Source of the DNA: Prosthecobacter dejongeii
Lineage (GTDB): Bacteria > Verrucomicrobiota > Verrucomicrobiia > Verrucomicrobiales > Verrucomicrobiaceae
Assembly: GCF_014203045.1 (NCBI RefSeq)
Contig: NZ_JACHIF010000012.1
Coordinates: 62,001 to 126,000 of the forward strand
Length of the DNA stretch: 64,000 bases
Direction of reading: 5' to 3'
Shown: positions 10,257 through 19,697 of the stretch, in pieces
Layout of the letters: every line of letters begins with the position of its first letter
Position numbering within the stretch: the first letter of the stretch is position 1
Program-made: the position numbers and the translations under genes
Notes under the pieces: model-generated
What the model was told of the DNA's origin: nothing
The model's input: the letters and a program-made list of their open reading frames with translations, nothing else
Databases searched by the model: none

Positions 10257-11159
10257 ATGATTCGTCTGCCTTTTTCCACCTGCGCCCTAGCCCTTCTGCT
10301 CACTGCCTGCGGTGAAGAAACGAAATTCACGATTACCCCTACAAAGCCCGCGCCTGCCGTTCCGGTATCTCCGGCGCCCGCAACGACACCCCCCGCTGAA
10401 ACAGCGAAATCCGTTTACTGGACGGCTGAAAAGCTCCACACCGAGATCAAGTACCACAATCACGAATACGCTGGGAATGGCGAGTTCAGCATCGAGGATG
10501 GCCAGCCTGTCGCCCTCAGTCTCCGAGAGGCCAAAGTGACCAACCTTGTCTTTCTGGAAAAGTTCAGGCCCCTCGCGCTCGACCTCAGCGGCACACCCAT
10601 CAAGGACATTCGCCCCCTCCAGGGCATGAAGCTCATCGAACTTTATCTGGAAGATAGCCCTATTACCGATCTCTCCCCGCTGCGCGGAATGCCGCTGCAA
10701 AAGATCTATCTCAGCCGTACCCCCGTGGTGGACCTCAGCGCCCTGGAAGGTGCGCCGCTGACGGAAGTGAACATTGTGGACACTAAAGTCACCGACGTGA
10801 CGCCTCTCTCCAAGAGCCCCATCCAGATGCTTTGGCTCAGCGGCACCCCTGTCGAAAGCATCGCCGGACTGAAAGGCATGCCCCTGGTCTCCCTCACCCT
10901 GCATCGCAGCCAGGTGAAGGACCTGTCACCCTTAAGTGGCAGCGCCCTTCAGCGACTGCACATCGGTGAAACACCCGTCACCGATCTTACCCCACTCGCC
11001 GGCATGAGCCTCACCCGCCTAGTCTTCACCCCCGCCACCATCACCCGTGGTCTGGATACTGCCAAGGCCCTCCCCCTCAAAGAAATCGGCACCCGCTTTG
11101 ACGAAACCGGCAGTGACCTCCTCCCGCCCGAAGCCTTCTGGGCCCAGCAGGGGAAATAG
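10257..11159 (+). CDS. leucine-rich-repeat lipoprotein
   Basis: 300 residues. Signal peptide with lipobox LTAC (Cys18), then a Pro/Ala-rich linker (about residues 25-50). About seven tandem 21-residue leucine-rich repeats of the type L-x-x-L-x-L-x-x-x-P-[IV]-x-D-L-x-P-L-x-G-M-P follow (about residues 107-260). This repeat class forms a curved beta-solenoid used for protein binding, so an anchored binding role is likely; the ligand is unknown. It lies 58 bases after the LolC/LolE-type pair in the same direction, so it may be co-transcribed and may itself be a substrate of that system (inference). Confidence 0.85.
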   Translation: MIRLPFSTCALALLLTACGEETKFTITPTKPAPAVPVSPAPATTPPAETAKSVYWTAEKLHTEIKYHNHEYAGNGEFSIEDGQPVALSLREAKVTNLVFLEKFRPLALDLSGTPIKDIRPLQGMKLIELYLEDSPITDLSPLRGMPLQKIYLSRTPVVDLSALEGAPLTEVNIVDTKVTDVTPLSKSPIQMLWLSGTPVESIAGLKGMPLVSLTLHRSQVKDLSPLSGSALQRLHIGETPVTDLTPLAGMSLTRLVFTPATITRGLDTAKALPLKEIGTRFDETGSDLLPPEAFWAQQGK

Positions 11160-11186
11160 TCGGAAGAGCCTACACCCAGCGAGGGC

Positions 11187-11215
11187 TTGTATTTGTTGTC
11201 TTCCTCACGTAAACT
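11187..11215 (+). promoter_or_regulatory. candidate promoter of PIN module 1
   Basis: TTGTAT (11187-11192), a 17-base spacer and TAAACT (11210-11215) lie just upstream of the antitoxin ATG at 11226. Sigma-70-like, by eye. The very short leader matches other candidate promoters in this window. Confidence 0.4.
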
Positions 11216-11225
11216 ACACATTACT

Positions 11226-11474
11226 ATGAAGACACTGGAAGCTTCTGCCCCCCTTGAAAGGCTTGGATTGCCGAGTGGTGACCATTGGGTGCGGTTCCAT
11301 GTTGAAGGCGGTTTGATCTCCTTCAATGTCGAAGCTTCCGTTCCCCCAACACAGCCACCCTTATCGGTGCGGAAACCAACGGGTTTTGTTCAGAAATGGA
11401 GCGGTTCCGCTCAAAAGCTTGAAGACTCCAGCGATCTTTGGCTTTCCCATATCAACGAGAAGCATCTTCGCTGA
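11226..11474 (+). CDS. putative antitoxin of PIN toxin module 1
   Basis: About 82 residues, ending two bases before the PIN toxin start, which is the normal antitoxin position. It has a beta-rich N-terminal half (LGLPSGDHWVRFHVEGGLIS) and a basic, polar C-terminus. No clear ribbon-helix-helix or AbrB signature was recognised, so the assignment rests on size, order and spacing. Start at ATG 11226, just after a candidate promoter. Antitoxins normally bind and neutralise the toxin and repress their own promoter. Confidence 0.6.
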   Translation: MKTLEASAPLERLGLPSGDHWVRFHVEGGLISFNVEASVPPTQPPLSVRKPTGFVQKWSGSAQKLEDSSDLWLSHINEKHLR

Positions 11475-11476
11475 AC

Positions 11477-11911
11477 ATGCGGCTGCTTATAGATGCCAAT
11501 GTGCTGCTGGATTGTCTAATCCTGGAAGCCTCGGGGCTTCCGAGAACTGGACAGCAGGCTAGCAACAGGGTTTTAGGACTGTGTGACACAAGAATGCACG
11601 AAGGTTTGGTGGCTTGGCACACCTTGCCCATCATCGCCTATTATCATGGTCGGCAGCATTCAAAGGAAGAGACGGCAGACATGATGGACATGTTGTTAGG
11701 CTTTCTAGAAGTGCCCAATGTCGGCCATACCGATGCAACAAGATGGAGAGAACACGGTATGTCTGATTTTGAAGATGCCCTGCAAATGGCTGCTGCGATT
11801 TCGGGAATGGCAGACATCATCATCACTCGAAATATTGCCGACTTTTCCGACTGCCTGATTCCAGCTATGACACCTGAATCATTCTTGACCACTTACTCAC
11901 AGGTAAAATAG
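11477..11911 (+). CDS. PIN-domain toxin (VapC-like ribonuclease), module 1
   Basis: 144 residues. A PIN fold is indicated by LLIDANVLLD with Asp6, an acidic cluster SDFEDALQ (Asp97, Glu99, Asp100) and ITRNIADF (Asn119, Asp122). These supply the metal-binding carboxylates of PIN nucleases. VapC-type toxins cut tRNA or rRNA to stop translation. The gene begins two bases after the putative antitoxin. The first acidic motif and C-terminal TRN-x-x-DF fit the type II toxin group. The RNA target is unknown. Confidence 0.8.
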   Translation: MRLLIDANVLLDCLILEASGLPRTGQQASNRVLGLCDTRMHEGLVAWHTLPIIAYYHGRQHSKEETADMMDMLLGFLEVPNVGHTDATRWREHGMSDFEDALQMAAAISGMADIIITRNIADFSDCLIPAMTPESFLTTYSQVK

Positions 11912-11923
11912 CAAAATTCCCGC

Positions 11924-13819
11924 TCACTCTCCTGCCTTCTGTTCTCCGAACATGCCCAGAGCTTCGAAGGGTAAGGTGAGACCTTCTTTGAGGACATTGC
12001 CACTGAGTTTCACGCTGCCTTTGGCGACCTTTGCCGTGCCCTGAAACAGACCTTTGGCACCTCCGATTGGCCCCTCGGGCGAGACACGGATGTCATCCAG
12101 CGGACCGCTGATTTCCATGTCGGTAAAGACATGGCTGAGCGGCAGGGTGATGCGGCCAACGATGCCACGCAGGTTGGCCCGGGCGCGGCCTTGAACGTAT
12201 TGGTTGACCAAATCCACCGTGCCAGTGGCAGTGACGGTGATGGCTTCACTGCGACCCTTGAAGGGATCAATCGTGGCCACACCTTTATTCATGGAGAAAG
12301 TCACCTGAAACTGGCCAGCGCCTGCGCGACCACGGTCAGGCAGCAGTTTGGGAAATAACGCATAAGTTTGCTCCAGCAAGGGGATGTGGACCACTGGCGC
12401 ATTGGTGAGGATGAGACTGCCACCGCCCGTGGAGCGAACAGGATTGTTGCAGATGGTTCCCTGATAGTTCAGAGACAAGTCCGAGTCCTCCAGGCTATCA
12501 TTGATTTTACCCAGCCACGGAGTGAGGCGGGCCAGCCGAAGGGACTGGAGCGAGACTTGGGCGTCGGTCAGGATGCGACCATCGTAATTGGCATCCAGTT
12601 TGAAACGCCCGTCCAAGAGTTTTCCCTTCAGGTCATTGAAATGCCACAAGTCCTTTTTTCGAGAAACCTGACCCGTGATACCATCCATGGTTAGGGGTTG
12701 ATCGCGAACCGTGACGACGATGGAGGCGGGTGTGCGCAACTGGGCACTGGCGAGAGTCCACACAGGTGGCTCCTGGCTGAGATCCAAAACAAAGTCTTTG
12801 GCCAGGATATCTGGAAACGTTTTGACCGTCAGAGCGGAGGGAAGTTGAGCTGCAAGAAGCGGGTAATTTTGGGCCAGTTCCAGGAGATCCGCGGGGCCAC
12901 TGAGACGGGCGATGGTAAGCGTGCGTTGGCTGCCCAAATAGGCGGCCTCAAATTCATCGCTGCGATTGGCGCTATCCGTGAGCGTGCCGCTGAGATTGAG
13001 CGGGGTCTGAGACCAGCCCTCGCGACTCATTTCGATCAACGCACTGCCTTGCGTGAATTGGAAGTCGCCCGTCAGCCGCAGTCCGCCTTGGGAGACTTGG
13101 CCCTCCACCATGGCATTCTTCAAGGGCACACCGCGCCACTCCACGTGCTGGCCGGTTCCTTGAAGGTCTGCATTCCAGATGACCGCGCTGTTTCTCAGAT
13201 CCACGGCGAACACCCCCGTGATCTGAAATGGCCCGGCCTCTGGATTGAAGCTTAGCGTGCGAAAGACGGAACGCAGAGACTGCCAATCCGGAGAAAATGG
13301 CGTCTTGTCCCCGCCCTGTTCTGAAGTGGTAGAGGTGAGAACTTCACCTTTCACATCAACCGTCAAAGCCCCTTGGCCCAATCGCAGGCGAGCCACATCC
13401 ACTTGGCCTTCACGCACCACGGAATCGAGGGTAAATGGGTTCAGCGTGACGGCTCCGACTTCATCTTGGAGTGTGAGGACGGCATCTTCCGCAAGCCAGC
13501 GCGTGATGGCGCTGCGGTGTTCCCAAGACTGGCCCCATTCCACCTCCACATGCAGGGCGCTGATCTGCAGCAGAGGTGGCCTGTTGCCTGAGACTTGGCT
13601 CAGAACGGCATCTTGCAACGTGACTCCGCCCCAGAGCGACCAAGACTCACTTTTGGAAGTTAGCAAAAGGCCTCGGGCCGCTAAGCTTTCCTTCACCTGC
13701 ACCTGCGCACGCCTGACGAGCCACTCGCAGCCGAGCCACAACACCGTCGCCACCACTGCGAGTGCGATGAGCGGCACGCACAGTCGGCGAGCGAGCGATG
13801 GAGCAGAGACCGTGGACAT
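11924..13819 (-). CDS. AsmA-like envelope protein
   Basis: 631 residues. One N-terminal transmembrane helix (about residues 13-33) is followed by a long beta-rich region and a C-terminal AsmA-type domain, with motifs such as the segment around VDLVNQYVQGRARANLRG and a glycine-rich end (GPLDDIRVSPEGPIGGAKG). AsmA/TamB/YhdP-family proteins span the periplasm and support lipid transport or outer-membrane assembly in diderm bacteria. It stands alone, convergent with PIN module 1 and divergent from the GH25-like gene. Family-level call; the exact role is not known. Confidence 0.75.
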   Translation of the reverse strand: MSTVSAPSLARRLCVPLIALAVVATVLWLGCEWLVRRAQVQVKESLAARGLLLTSKSESWSLWGGVTLQDAVLSQVSGNRPPLLQISALHVEVEWGQSWEHRSAITRWLAEDAVLTLQDEVGAVTLNPFTLDSVVREGQVDVARLRLGQGALTVDVKGEVLTSTTSEQGGDKTPFSPDWQSLRSVFRTLSFNPEAGPFQITGVFAVDLRNSAVIWNADLQGTGQHVEWRGVPLKNAMVEGQVSQGGLRLTGDFQFTQGSALIEMSREGWSQTPLNLSGTLTDSANRSDEFEAAYLGSQRTLTIARLSGPADLLELAQNYPLLAAQLPSALTVKTFPDILAKDFVLDLSQEPPVWTLASAQLRTPASIVVTVRDQPLTMDGITGQVSRKKDLWHFNDLKGKLLDGRFKLDANYDGRILTDAQVSLQSLRLARLTPWLGKINDSLEDSDLSLNYQGTICNNPVRSTGGGSLILTNAPVVHIPLLEQTYALFPKLLPDRGRAGAGQFQVTFSMNKGVATIDPFKGRSEAITVTATGTVDLVNQYVQGRARANLRGIVGRITLPLSHVFTDMEISGPLDDIRVSPEGPIGGAKGLFQGTAKVAKGSVKLSGNVLKEGLTLPFEALGMFGEQKAGE

Positions 13820-14015
13820 GACTCCATAGAAACGAATGCGGATCGTTGGACACGCTTACCAATCTACCGCACAACGCCAGGCGAAATGCCCGAGCCTTTT
13901 TCAACTGCACAAATTCTCTCGTGAAAACTCCCTGTTTCCTGTAAAAGGGTGTGTGCTTAGGGAAGTGTGCGGTTCTTTAGATCCACTTTCCTTCCGGCTT
14001 TGTTTTCGTCCCTTT

Positions 14016-14897
14016 ATGAACCGACTTTCCCTGCTGCCTCTGATTGTCTTACTGGCCCACTGCACCTCCCCGCAGCCCGGAAGCACCCCCACCAGCCTGC
14101 CGCCCAATTCGCGAGGCCTGCCACAGATCGTCAATGTCTCCGCCTACGATCCGAAGGAGCGCCAGCGGGAAGGACGCAGCTACTCAGAGAACGATGTTTC
14201 CGCTCTGCGCGCGAATGGAGCCAGCGGCCTCATTGCCCGAGCAGGCAAAGGCGGCAATCTGGACACGAAATGCGCTAATTTCCTGGCCTCCGCCGATCGC
14301 CAAGGGATGCTGCTGGGCGTTTACTATCGCCTGCAAACCCATGTGGATGCCGTGGCCCAAGCAGATCAATTTGTGGCCCGTGCTCAGGCCCTGGCGCGCA
14401 GCCGCTCCTGGAATGCTTCTTCGCTGCTGCTGTGCGGTGACTTTGATGCGAACTCCCGTCTTTCTGACATCCTGCGTTTCATGGACCGGGTGGAAGCCCG
14501 CACGGGGGTGGTGCCTGTGGCCTACCTGGAGAACAGCGCGCATTTAAAAATCCTCCTCGGCAATGCCGATGCGGCCACCAAGGCCAAACTCCGCCGCATG
14601 CCTTACTGGCTAGCACTTTACTCCCATGAAAGCGGCGCAGGCCCCCAGTTCCCTGCCCCAGGCAATCCCAAAGGTCTCGTGAATCAATACCGAGTGTGGT
14701 CTGACTGGACGCTGTGGCAATACGGCGGGGTGGACTGGGAAGGTGGCCGCTCCCGCCCGAAGGTTTACAATCACGGCCCATGGCGTTTCAGCCCCTACTT
14801 TGGCAACCTGGACCGCCCGGTGGAGCGCAATGTCTTCAATGGTTCCCCGGCTGCCCTACAAAGCTTCTGGCAGCGCCATGGCCTGCCGCTGAAGTAG
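14016..14897 (+). CDS. GH25-like (lysozyme-fold) lipoprotein
   Basis: 293 residues. Lipobox LAHC (Cys16). The body resembles glycoside hydrolase family 25: GLIARAGKGG and GVYYRL at the positions of the family's early strands, then LLLCGDFDAN (Asp142, Asp144) where GH25 enzymes usually carry D-x-E, and DWTLWQYGG near residue 230, matching the family's late WQY motif. GH25 enzymes hydrolyse peptidoglycan between MurNAc and GlcNAc. Asp in place of the usual catalytic Glu may alter or abolish activity. Start ATG 14016 gives a complete signal peptide. Confidence 0.75.
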   Translation: MNRLSLLPLIVLLAHCTSPQPGSTPTSLPPNSRGLPQIVNVSAYDPKERQREGRSYSENDVSALRANGASGLIARAGKGGNLDTKCANFLASADRQGMLLGVYYRLQTHVDAVAQADQFVARAQALARSRSWNASSLLLCGDFDANSRLSDILRFMDRVEARTGVVPVAYLENSAHLKILLGNADAATKAKLRRMPYWLALYSHESGAGPQFPAPGNPKGLVNQYRVWSDWTLWQYGGVDWEGGRSRPKVYNHGPWRFSPYFGNLDRPVERNVFNGSPAALQSFWQRHGLPLK

Positions 14898-14966
14898 GAC
14901 GAGAAGAAGCAAAGACTCAGACACTTTGAGCCTGAACTAGCGTTTCTTCCGTGTATAGATGACCCC

Positions 14967-15575
14967 ATGATTCGCTTTCTCCCTTCCTTCCTGAAATCAT
15001 CGGTCACGATGCGCGCTTGGGCAGTCCTGGGAGTCACCGGGCTGTTAGCCAGTTGCGGCAGCCCCAAGGAAGAAGCGCCGCCAGCCGAAGCGCCAGCAAT
15101 CGCCACAGAGCCTGCCCCCAAGGTGAGCATGACCGAATGGTCTCTGCTGGAAATGTCTTTTGACGAAGCCAAAGCCCTGAGCCCTCAGCACGCGGAAGTG
15201 GGCCAATACCGAGTGGCTGGAGACAGCGTGGAAGTGCTAAAGAAAGACGATGAGGGCAAGGCCCTGAAGGTGAAGGCCAAAGGCCACGTCTTTATCGAAA
15301 TCAATCTCCCCGACCGCGCCACCGCCCTGTGTGATGAGGCCACCCTCAGCGTGAATGAGGCCATGCTCTACGGCGGCCCCATCATGATGCAAAGCAGCCG
15401 CGTGGCCAAGTCCACCTCTGAGTCCACCGCCTTCCGCATCACGGATCACCTCCGGGTCCAGGGCCGATTTGAAATGATCAAACCGGAGGATCTGATGCAA
15501 ACCATCTTAGCCTCCACGGATGCCATGCCCATCGCTCCCCGCGCCGAGACCGCGAAACCCACCGCCGTCCGCTAA
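14967..15575 (+). CDS. small lipoprotein, unknown function
   Basis: 202 residues from ATG 14967; an internal ATG at 15009 would give a more typical lipoprotein signal. Lipobox LASC is followed by an Ala/Pro/Glu-rich linker and a small beta-rich domain. No known family was recognised. It follows the GH25-like gene by about 70 bases in the same direction and converges on hflX. The C-terminal 25 residues are Pro/Ala-rich and probably unstructured. Confidence 0.75.
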   Translation: MIRFLPSFLKSSVTMRAWAVLGVTGLLASCGSPKEEAPPAEAPAIATEPAPKVSMTEWSLLEMSFDEAKALSPQHAEVGQYRVAGDSVEVLKKDDEGKALKVKAKGHVFIEINLPDRATALCDEATLSVNEAMLYGGPIMMQSSRVAKSTSESTAFRITDHLRVQGRFEMIKPEDLMQTILASTDAMPIAPRAETAKPTAVR

Positions 15576-15601
15576 CCATAAGGGTGACTAGCACCCCCGA
15601 C

Positions 15602-16918
15602 TCATTTTTTGGCGCTCTTCTTTTTCTTCGCCACAAATTCGGTGAAGCGAGATTCAAAGCGCTTGGGCACCACGCACTGGATATCCGCCACACCACGATC
15701 ATAGGATTCCGTCAGGACTTTCCCTTCCTGATGAGCTAGAGCCACAAGGTCCATGCGGTCCAGAGGGATGCTGAGATCCAGCCGCACCACGCGATCAATC
15801 AGCATGTCATGGATGCGGTGAAAAAGGTCATCCAGGCCCTGACCTGTCTTGACGGAGATGAAGATCCCCTCAGGAAATTGACGGCGCAGCTCCATCTGGC
15901 GGCTGTCATCGGCCAGATCCACCTTGTTCAGCGCCAGCACCACGCGTTTATCCCCAGCGCCCAGTTCCGCCAGCACCTCCGTGGTGGTTTGGTAAAAACT
16001 AAAGGCATGGGGAGAGCTAGCATCCACCACGTGAATGAGGAAATCTGCCAGCACGGCCTCTTCCAGAGTTGCGCGAAAGCTCTGCACAAGATCATGCGGA
16101 AGATTGCGCACAAACCCCACCGTGTCCGTGACCAACATGGCCTGCCCATCGGGCAATTCCATCCGGCGAGTGGTGGTGTCCAGCGTCGCGAAAAGTTTGT
16201 TTTCCACGTAGGAATCCGCATCCGTCAGCTTGTTCAGCAAAGAGGATTTTCCGGCATTGGTATAACCAACAATGGCGGCATGTGGCAGCGGCACGCGGCT
16301 GCGCTCCTTGCGCATGGTGTCGCGCTGCTTCTTCACTTCCTCCAGCTCGGCTTTCACGCGGTCGAGCTTTTTGTAGGCCATACGGCGGTCCACCTCTAGC
16401 TGGGTTTCACCCTCACCACGGGCCGCACCGGCACCGCCCACGCCCCCGCCCGCGCCCCCGCCCTGACGGTCAAGGTGGGCCCACATGCGGGTCAGACGCG
16501 GAATGGAGTACTCCATGCGAGCGAGCTCCACTTGCAAACGAGCTTCGCGGGTCTTCGCACGCATGTTAAAGATGTCGAGAATGACTTCGTGACGATCAAT
16601 CACGCAGAGCTTGGACTCACTTTCCCAGGCGCGTTGCTGGCCAGGGGAGAATTCGTTGTCGAAGACAATGCACTCTGCACCCGCATTGCGGGCCGCCTCC
16701 ATCAGCTCCTGCGCCTTGCCTTTGCCGATGAGGTGGCGGGCGGTCATTTCACGGGCAAAGACCAGTTCACTCCCCACCACTTCGATGCCCAGCGTCTCCA
16801 CCAGTTCCTTCAATTCCTCCAGCAAATCTGCGGATTCCTGGGCCTTGCGGCGATCAAAATAGGCACCGACCAGAAACGCACGATCCACGTTCTGGGGCTT
16901 TTCACGAATATCGAACAT
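15602..16918 (-). CDS. hflX: GTPase HflX
   Basis: 438 residues, normal for the family. An N-terminal HflX domain (about 1-130) is followed by a glycine-rich linker with the family motif GEGETQLE (168-175), a coiled-coil stretch (about 180-207), then the G domain: G1 GYTNAGKS (218-225), G3 [10 protein letters not shown] (265-274) and G4 NKVD (331-334). HflX binds the 50S ribosomal subunit and splits or rescues stalled ribosomes, especially after heat stress. The linker is longer and more Gly/Ala-rich than usual. Single gene, divergent from the lipoprotein at 17000. Confidence 0.95.
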   Translation of the reverse strand: MFDIREKPQNVDRAFLVGAYFDRRKAQESADLLEELKELVETLGIEVVGSELVFAREMTARHLIGKGKAQELMEAARNAGAECIVFDNEFSPGQQRAWESESKLCVIDRHEVILDIFNMRAKTREARLQVELARMEYSIPRLTRMWAHLDRQGGGAGGGVGGAGAARGEGETQLEVDRRMAYKKLDRVKAELEEVKKQRDTMRKERSRVPLPHAAIVGYTNAGKSSLLNKLTDADSYVENKLFATLDTTTRRMELPDGQAMLVTDTVGFVRNLPHDLVQSFRATLEEAVLADFLIHVVDASSPHAFSFYQTTTEVLAELGAGDKRVVLALNKVDLADDSRQMELRRQFPEGIFISVKTGQGLDDLFHRIHDMLIDRVVRLDLSIPLDRMDLVALAHQEGKVLTESYDRGVADIQCVVPKRFESRFTEFVAKKKKSAKK

Positions 16919-16999
16919 CGGCTACTTATAGCAAGGCGGGGCCTCTTGCCAAGCACCGCCAGTTGCTCCCATGCGTATTCCGTGGCAATGACCCGAATC

Positions 17000-17515
17000 A
17001 TGATCCGCCGTCTTTTTACCTGCCTCTGTCTTTTCACCCTCGCCGCCTGCGGGCCGGTGGACCGTGAAGGCGTGCGGCTGGACCACTACGAGACCGAATC
17101 TACCGAAGACCTGGTGCGCGAAATCATCCGCACCTTGCCCGATCCCAATCCCGGCGTGCCAAAGAGCTACTCCATCGCCCTGGGTGAGATCGTGCCCAAC
17201 CGAGACTACACCCCGGCCAGCGTCGCCTTTCTCAAGCGTTTCGATGACCTCAAGCTACGTCTCATTAGCGCCAGCGTGCTGACCACCGCCCAGCCGGACA
17301 ACATGATCGTGGACCCAGACCAACGCATCGCCGTTTATGTCATCCAGGTGCGCTTGATGAAGGCCCTGGCGGCCGATGCCTGGGAATATGAGGCAGGCTG
17401 GTCCTACAAAAAGGATTTTCAGCGCAAAAAGTGGCTGGTGAAGCAGGTGGACGGCAAAAATGTGGTCACCGACCAAGGCGTGCTGGATGGCAATTGGAAG
17501 GCTCCCACGAACTGA
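17000..17515 (+). CDS. small lipoprotein, unknown function
   Basis: 171 residues from ATG 17000, which gives a clean lipoprotein signal with lipobox LAAC; an ATG at 16988 is also in frame. The mature part is a compact alpha/beta domain with many charged residues and a central [12 protein letters not shown] strand-helix. No family was recognised. It lies about 80 bases upstream of the esterase gene and may be transcribed with it. Confidence 0.75.
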   Translation: MIRRLFTCLCLFTLAACGPVDREGVRLDHYETESTEDLVREIIRTLPDPNPGVPKSYSIALGEIVPNRDYTPASVAFLKRFDDLKLRLISASVLTTAQPDNMIVDPDQRIAVYVIQVRLMKALAADAWEYEAGWSYKKDFQRKKWLVKQVDGKNVVTDQGVLDGNWKAPTN

Positions 17516-17595
17516 TCCGAAGGATCTGCGGCGGTGTTTACACAAAAGAAACGGTGCCTGCCTACCGTTTCCTGGGGCGTTCATCCCTACTGACC

Positions 17596-18594
17596 ATGCG
17601 CCCGACTATTCTCACCTTCTGTGCTCTCAGCCTACTGGGCGGCGCACTCTTCGCAGCCGAAACCCCTGCTAAAGCTCCCGCCAAGCCCAAAGCTGCCCAG
17701 CCTGCAAAGCCCAAAGCCCCACCAATGCCCAAGCCCACCCTGGCGAATGTGGCCTACGGCACGCATGAAAGGCAGGTGCTCGACTTTTGGAAAGCTGAAT
17801 CCGCCCAGCCCACCCCGCTGCTTTTTTTCATCCATGGCGGCGGCTGGATGGGTGGGGATAAGGGCCGCGTGGCTAACATTGAGAAATATCTAACCGCAGG
17901 CATTTCCGTCGTCTCCATCAACTACCGCTATGTTTCCCAGGCACATGCCGCCGGAATCAAACCGCCCGTAAAAGCCCCCTTGGAAGACGCTGCCCGCGCG
18001 CTCCAGTTCGTCCGTAGCAAGGCAGGCGAATGGAACATCGACAAGACCCGTATCGGTGCGTCCGGTGGCTCCGCTGGGGCCTGCTCCAGTCTGTGGCTAG
18101 CCTTTCACAACGACTTGGCAGATCCCCAAAGTAGCGACCCGATCGCCCGTGAATCCACCCGTCTCTGGTGTGCCGCCGTCATGGGAGCCCAGACCACTCT
18201 GGACCCGCAGCAGATGAAGGAGTGGACGCCCAACAGCCGCTACGGAGGCCATGCCTTTGGGTTCATCTCCCCAGACCCCAAAAAGCGCGACACCCAGTTT
18301 GCCGACTTCCTTGCAGCGAGAGAAGGCATCCTGCCTTGGATCCAGGAATACTCCCCCTACGCGAACGTCACCTCAGATGACTGCCCCATTTACCTGTATT
18401 ACAGCGCCCCTCCCGCCCTGGGCCAAGAGCAGAAAGACCCCACCCACAGCGCCAACTTTGGCGTGAAGCTGGAGGAAAAACTGAAAAGCGTGGGGGTGCC
18501 CTGCGAGCTCGTTTACCCCGGCGCCACGGAAGTGAAGCATCCCCAAGCCCACGATTACCTCATCGCCAAACTCAAGGCACCTACGGCCAAGTGA
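17596..18594 (+). CDS. secreted alpha/beta-hydrolase (esterase/lipase-like)
   Basis: 332 residues. Signal peptide ending near LFAAE, then a Lys/Pro/Ala-rich linker (about 25-45). The hydrolase fold shows the oxyanion motif HGGGWMGGD, the nucleophile elbow GASGGSAGA and a C-terminal His in EVKHPQAHDY. This is the hormone-sensitive-lipase/BD-FAE type of esterase, often active on acetylated or feruloylated plant sugars, though the substrate is not deducible. Start ATG 17596. An inverted repeat lies 18 bases after the stop. Confidence 0.85.
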   Translation: MRPTILTFCALSLLGGALFAAETPAKAPAKPKAAQPAKPKAPPMPKPTLANVAYGTHERQVLDFWKAESAQPTPLLFFIHGGGWMGGDKGRVANIEKYLTAGISVVSINYRYVSQAHAAGIKPPVKAPLEDAARALQFVRSKAGEWNIDKTRIGASGGSAGACSSLWLAFHNDLADPQSSDPIARESTRLWCAAVMGAQTTLDPQQMKEWTPNSRYGGHAFGFISPDPKKRDTQFADFLAAREGILPWIQEYSPYANVTSDDCPIYLYYSAPPALGQEQKDPTHSANFGVKLEEKLKSVGVPCELVYPGATEVKHPQAHDYLIAKLKAPTAK

Positions 18595-18612
18595 GGTCGA
18601 AGCCGAAAGGGA

Positions 18613-18643
18613 CGTTCATTTTTTCATCTGGTCAAAATGAACG
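18613..18643. repeat. perfect 10-bp inverted repeat (hairpin) after the esterase gene
   Basis: CGTTCATTTT (18613-18622) and AAAATGAACG (18634-18643) are perfectly complementary across an 11-base loop. The position just after the esterase stop suggests a transcript-end hairpin, but no T-tract follows it on the plus strand, so a simple intrinsic terminator is not supported. Confidence 0.6.
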
Positions 18644-18653
18644 CTCCTGCCTA

Positions 18654-18687
18654 GAAAGGGGACTGTCATGGCTAATAGCCCCCTTTC
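18654..18687 (+). promoter_or_regulatory. 8-bp hairpin directly before a start codon
   Basis: GAAAGGGG (18654-18661) pairs perfectly with CCCCTTTC (18680-18687) across an 18-base loop. The right arm ends three bases before the ATG at 18691, so if transcribed it would hide the initiation region. This could be a translational control element or a chance GC-rich pairing; no regulator is known. Confidence 0.4.
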
Positions 18688-18690
18688 CCC

Positions 18691-19644
18691 ATGAAAAATA
18701 TCGTCGTCCCCCTCCTCGGTGCGGTCAGCATCATTTCCACAGGTACCTTAGCTTGGCTCTTGGCCACGCCCCCATCCGTGGATCCTCGGGCGGTGAAGCT
18801 AGAAACAGAACTCCAAGAGGCACGCCAGACGATCGCCAAACTGAAAGCTGACTTGGCGCGCAAACCTACGGAGACCAGCCCCACAGCCACCGGCACCGCT
18901 AGCACCACCCCCGCCCAGGACCCTGCATCCACTGCCGCCAACCTCCCCGCGCCACCAAATTCAGGCAACCTCCGGCAAATGCTGCGCACGCCTGAAATGC
19001 GGCAGGTTCTGGAAAACCAGCAGGCCGCGCAGATCGACCTCGCCTACGGCAAGCTCTTCGAAATCCTGCGCCTGAGCCCGGAAGATAAAGAAAACTTCCG
19101 CAAGCTGCTGACCGCACGACAGAAAATGCAGACGGACCTCAGCATGCAGCTCATGGAGCCCGGCCTGACCGACCAAAAACGTCAGGAAATCCTGGCCGAA
19201 GCGAAACACCAAAGCTCCGTTTATGAGGCCTCCATCAAGGAATTTCTCAATGAAGAAAATGACTGGAAGACCTTTCAGGAATGGGACTTCACCAAACCGG
19301 ACCGGACCGTTTATGACACCTTGGGCCGCAATCTCTTTGCAGCATCGTCAGAGCCTCTCTCTGGGTCTCAGGAGCAGGAACTCCTCAAACTGATGGCAGA
19401 GGTCCGCACCAGCCCCTCCTCCATCGGTGGGCTGAATGACCAGACAGGGGGCGATCCCTCCAAGATCACCGATCAAGTCATCCAGCAGCAGATTGAGCAA
19501 CTGGAAACCAACCACCGCATCATCGCCGAACGCGCGGAGGGTTTTCTGACCCCTGGTCAGCGTGAAACACTGAAAAGCTACCTTGCACAATTGAAGACCG
19601 TTTCAAAGTCCAGCATGGAGATGTTCCGTGGGATCAATAAATAA
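18691..19644 (+). CDS. membrane-anchored coiled-coil protein, unknown function
   Basis: 317 residues. An uncleaved-looking N-terminal hydrophobic segment (about 5-25) is followed by a predicted coiled coil (about 34-55), a Thr/Ala/Pro linker (about 58-90) and a helical, Gln/Glu/Lys-rich C-terminal domain. The last part resembles proteins with repeated 'L-T-x-x-Q' helices of the LTXXQ/Spy type, but I cannot confirm it. Probably periplasmic. Two hairpins lie directly upstream. Confidence 0.75.
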   Translation: MKNIVVPLLGAVSIISTGTLAWLLATPPSVDPRAVKLETELQEARQTIAKLKADLARKPTETSPTATGTASTTPAQDPASTAANLPAPPNSGNLRQMLRTPEMRQVLENQQAAQIDLAYGKLFEILRLSPEDKENFRKLLTARQKMQTDLSMQLMEPGLTDQKRQEILAEAKHQSSVYEASIKEFLNEENDWKTFQEWDFTKPDRTVYDTLGRNLFAASSEPLSGSQEQELLKLMAEVRTSPSSIGGLNDQTGGDPSKITDQVIQQQIEQLETNHRIIAERAEGFLTPGQRETLKSYLAQLKTVSKSSMEMFRGINK

Positions 19645-19697
19645 ACCCGTGCTGCGAATCACTGGCACAGAGACTGAAATGCTCTTAACTCTGGCTG

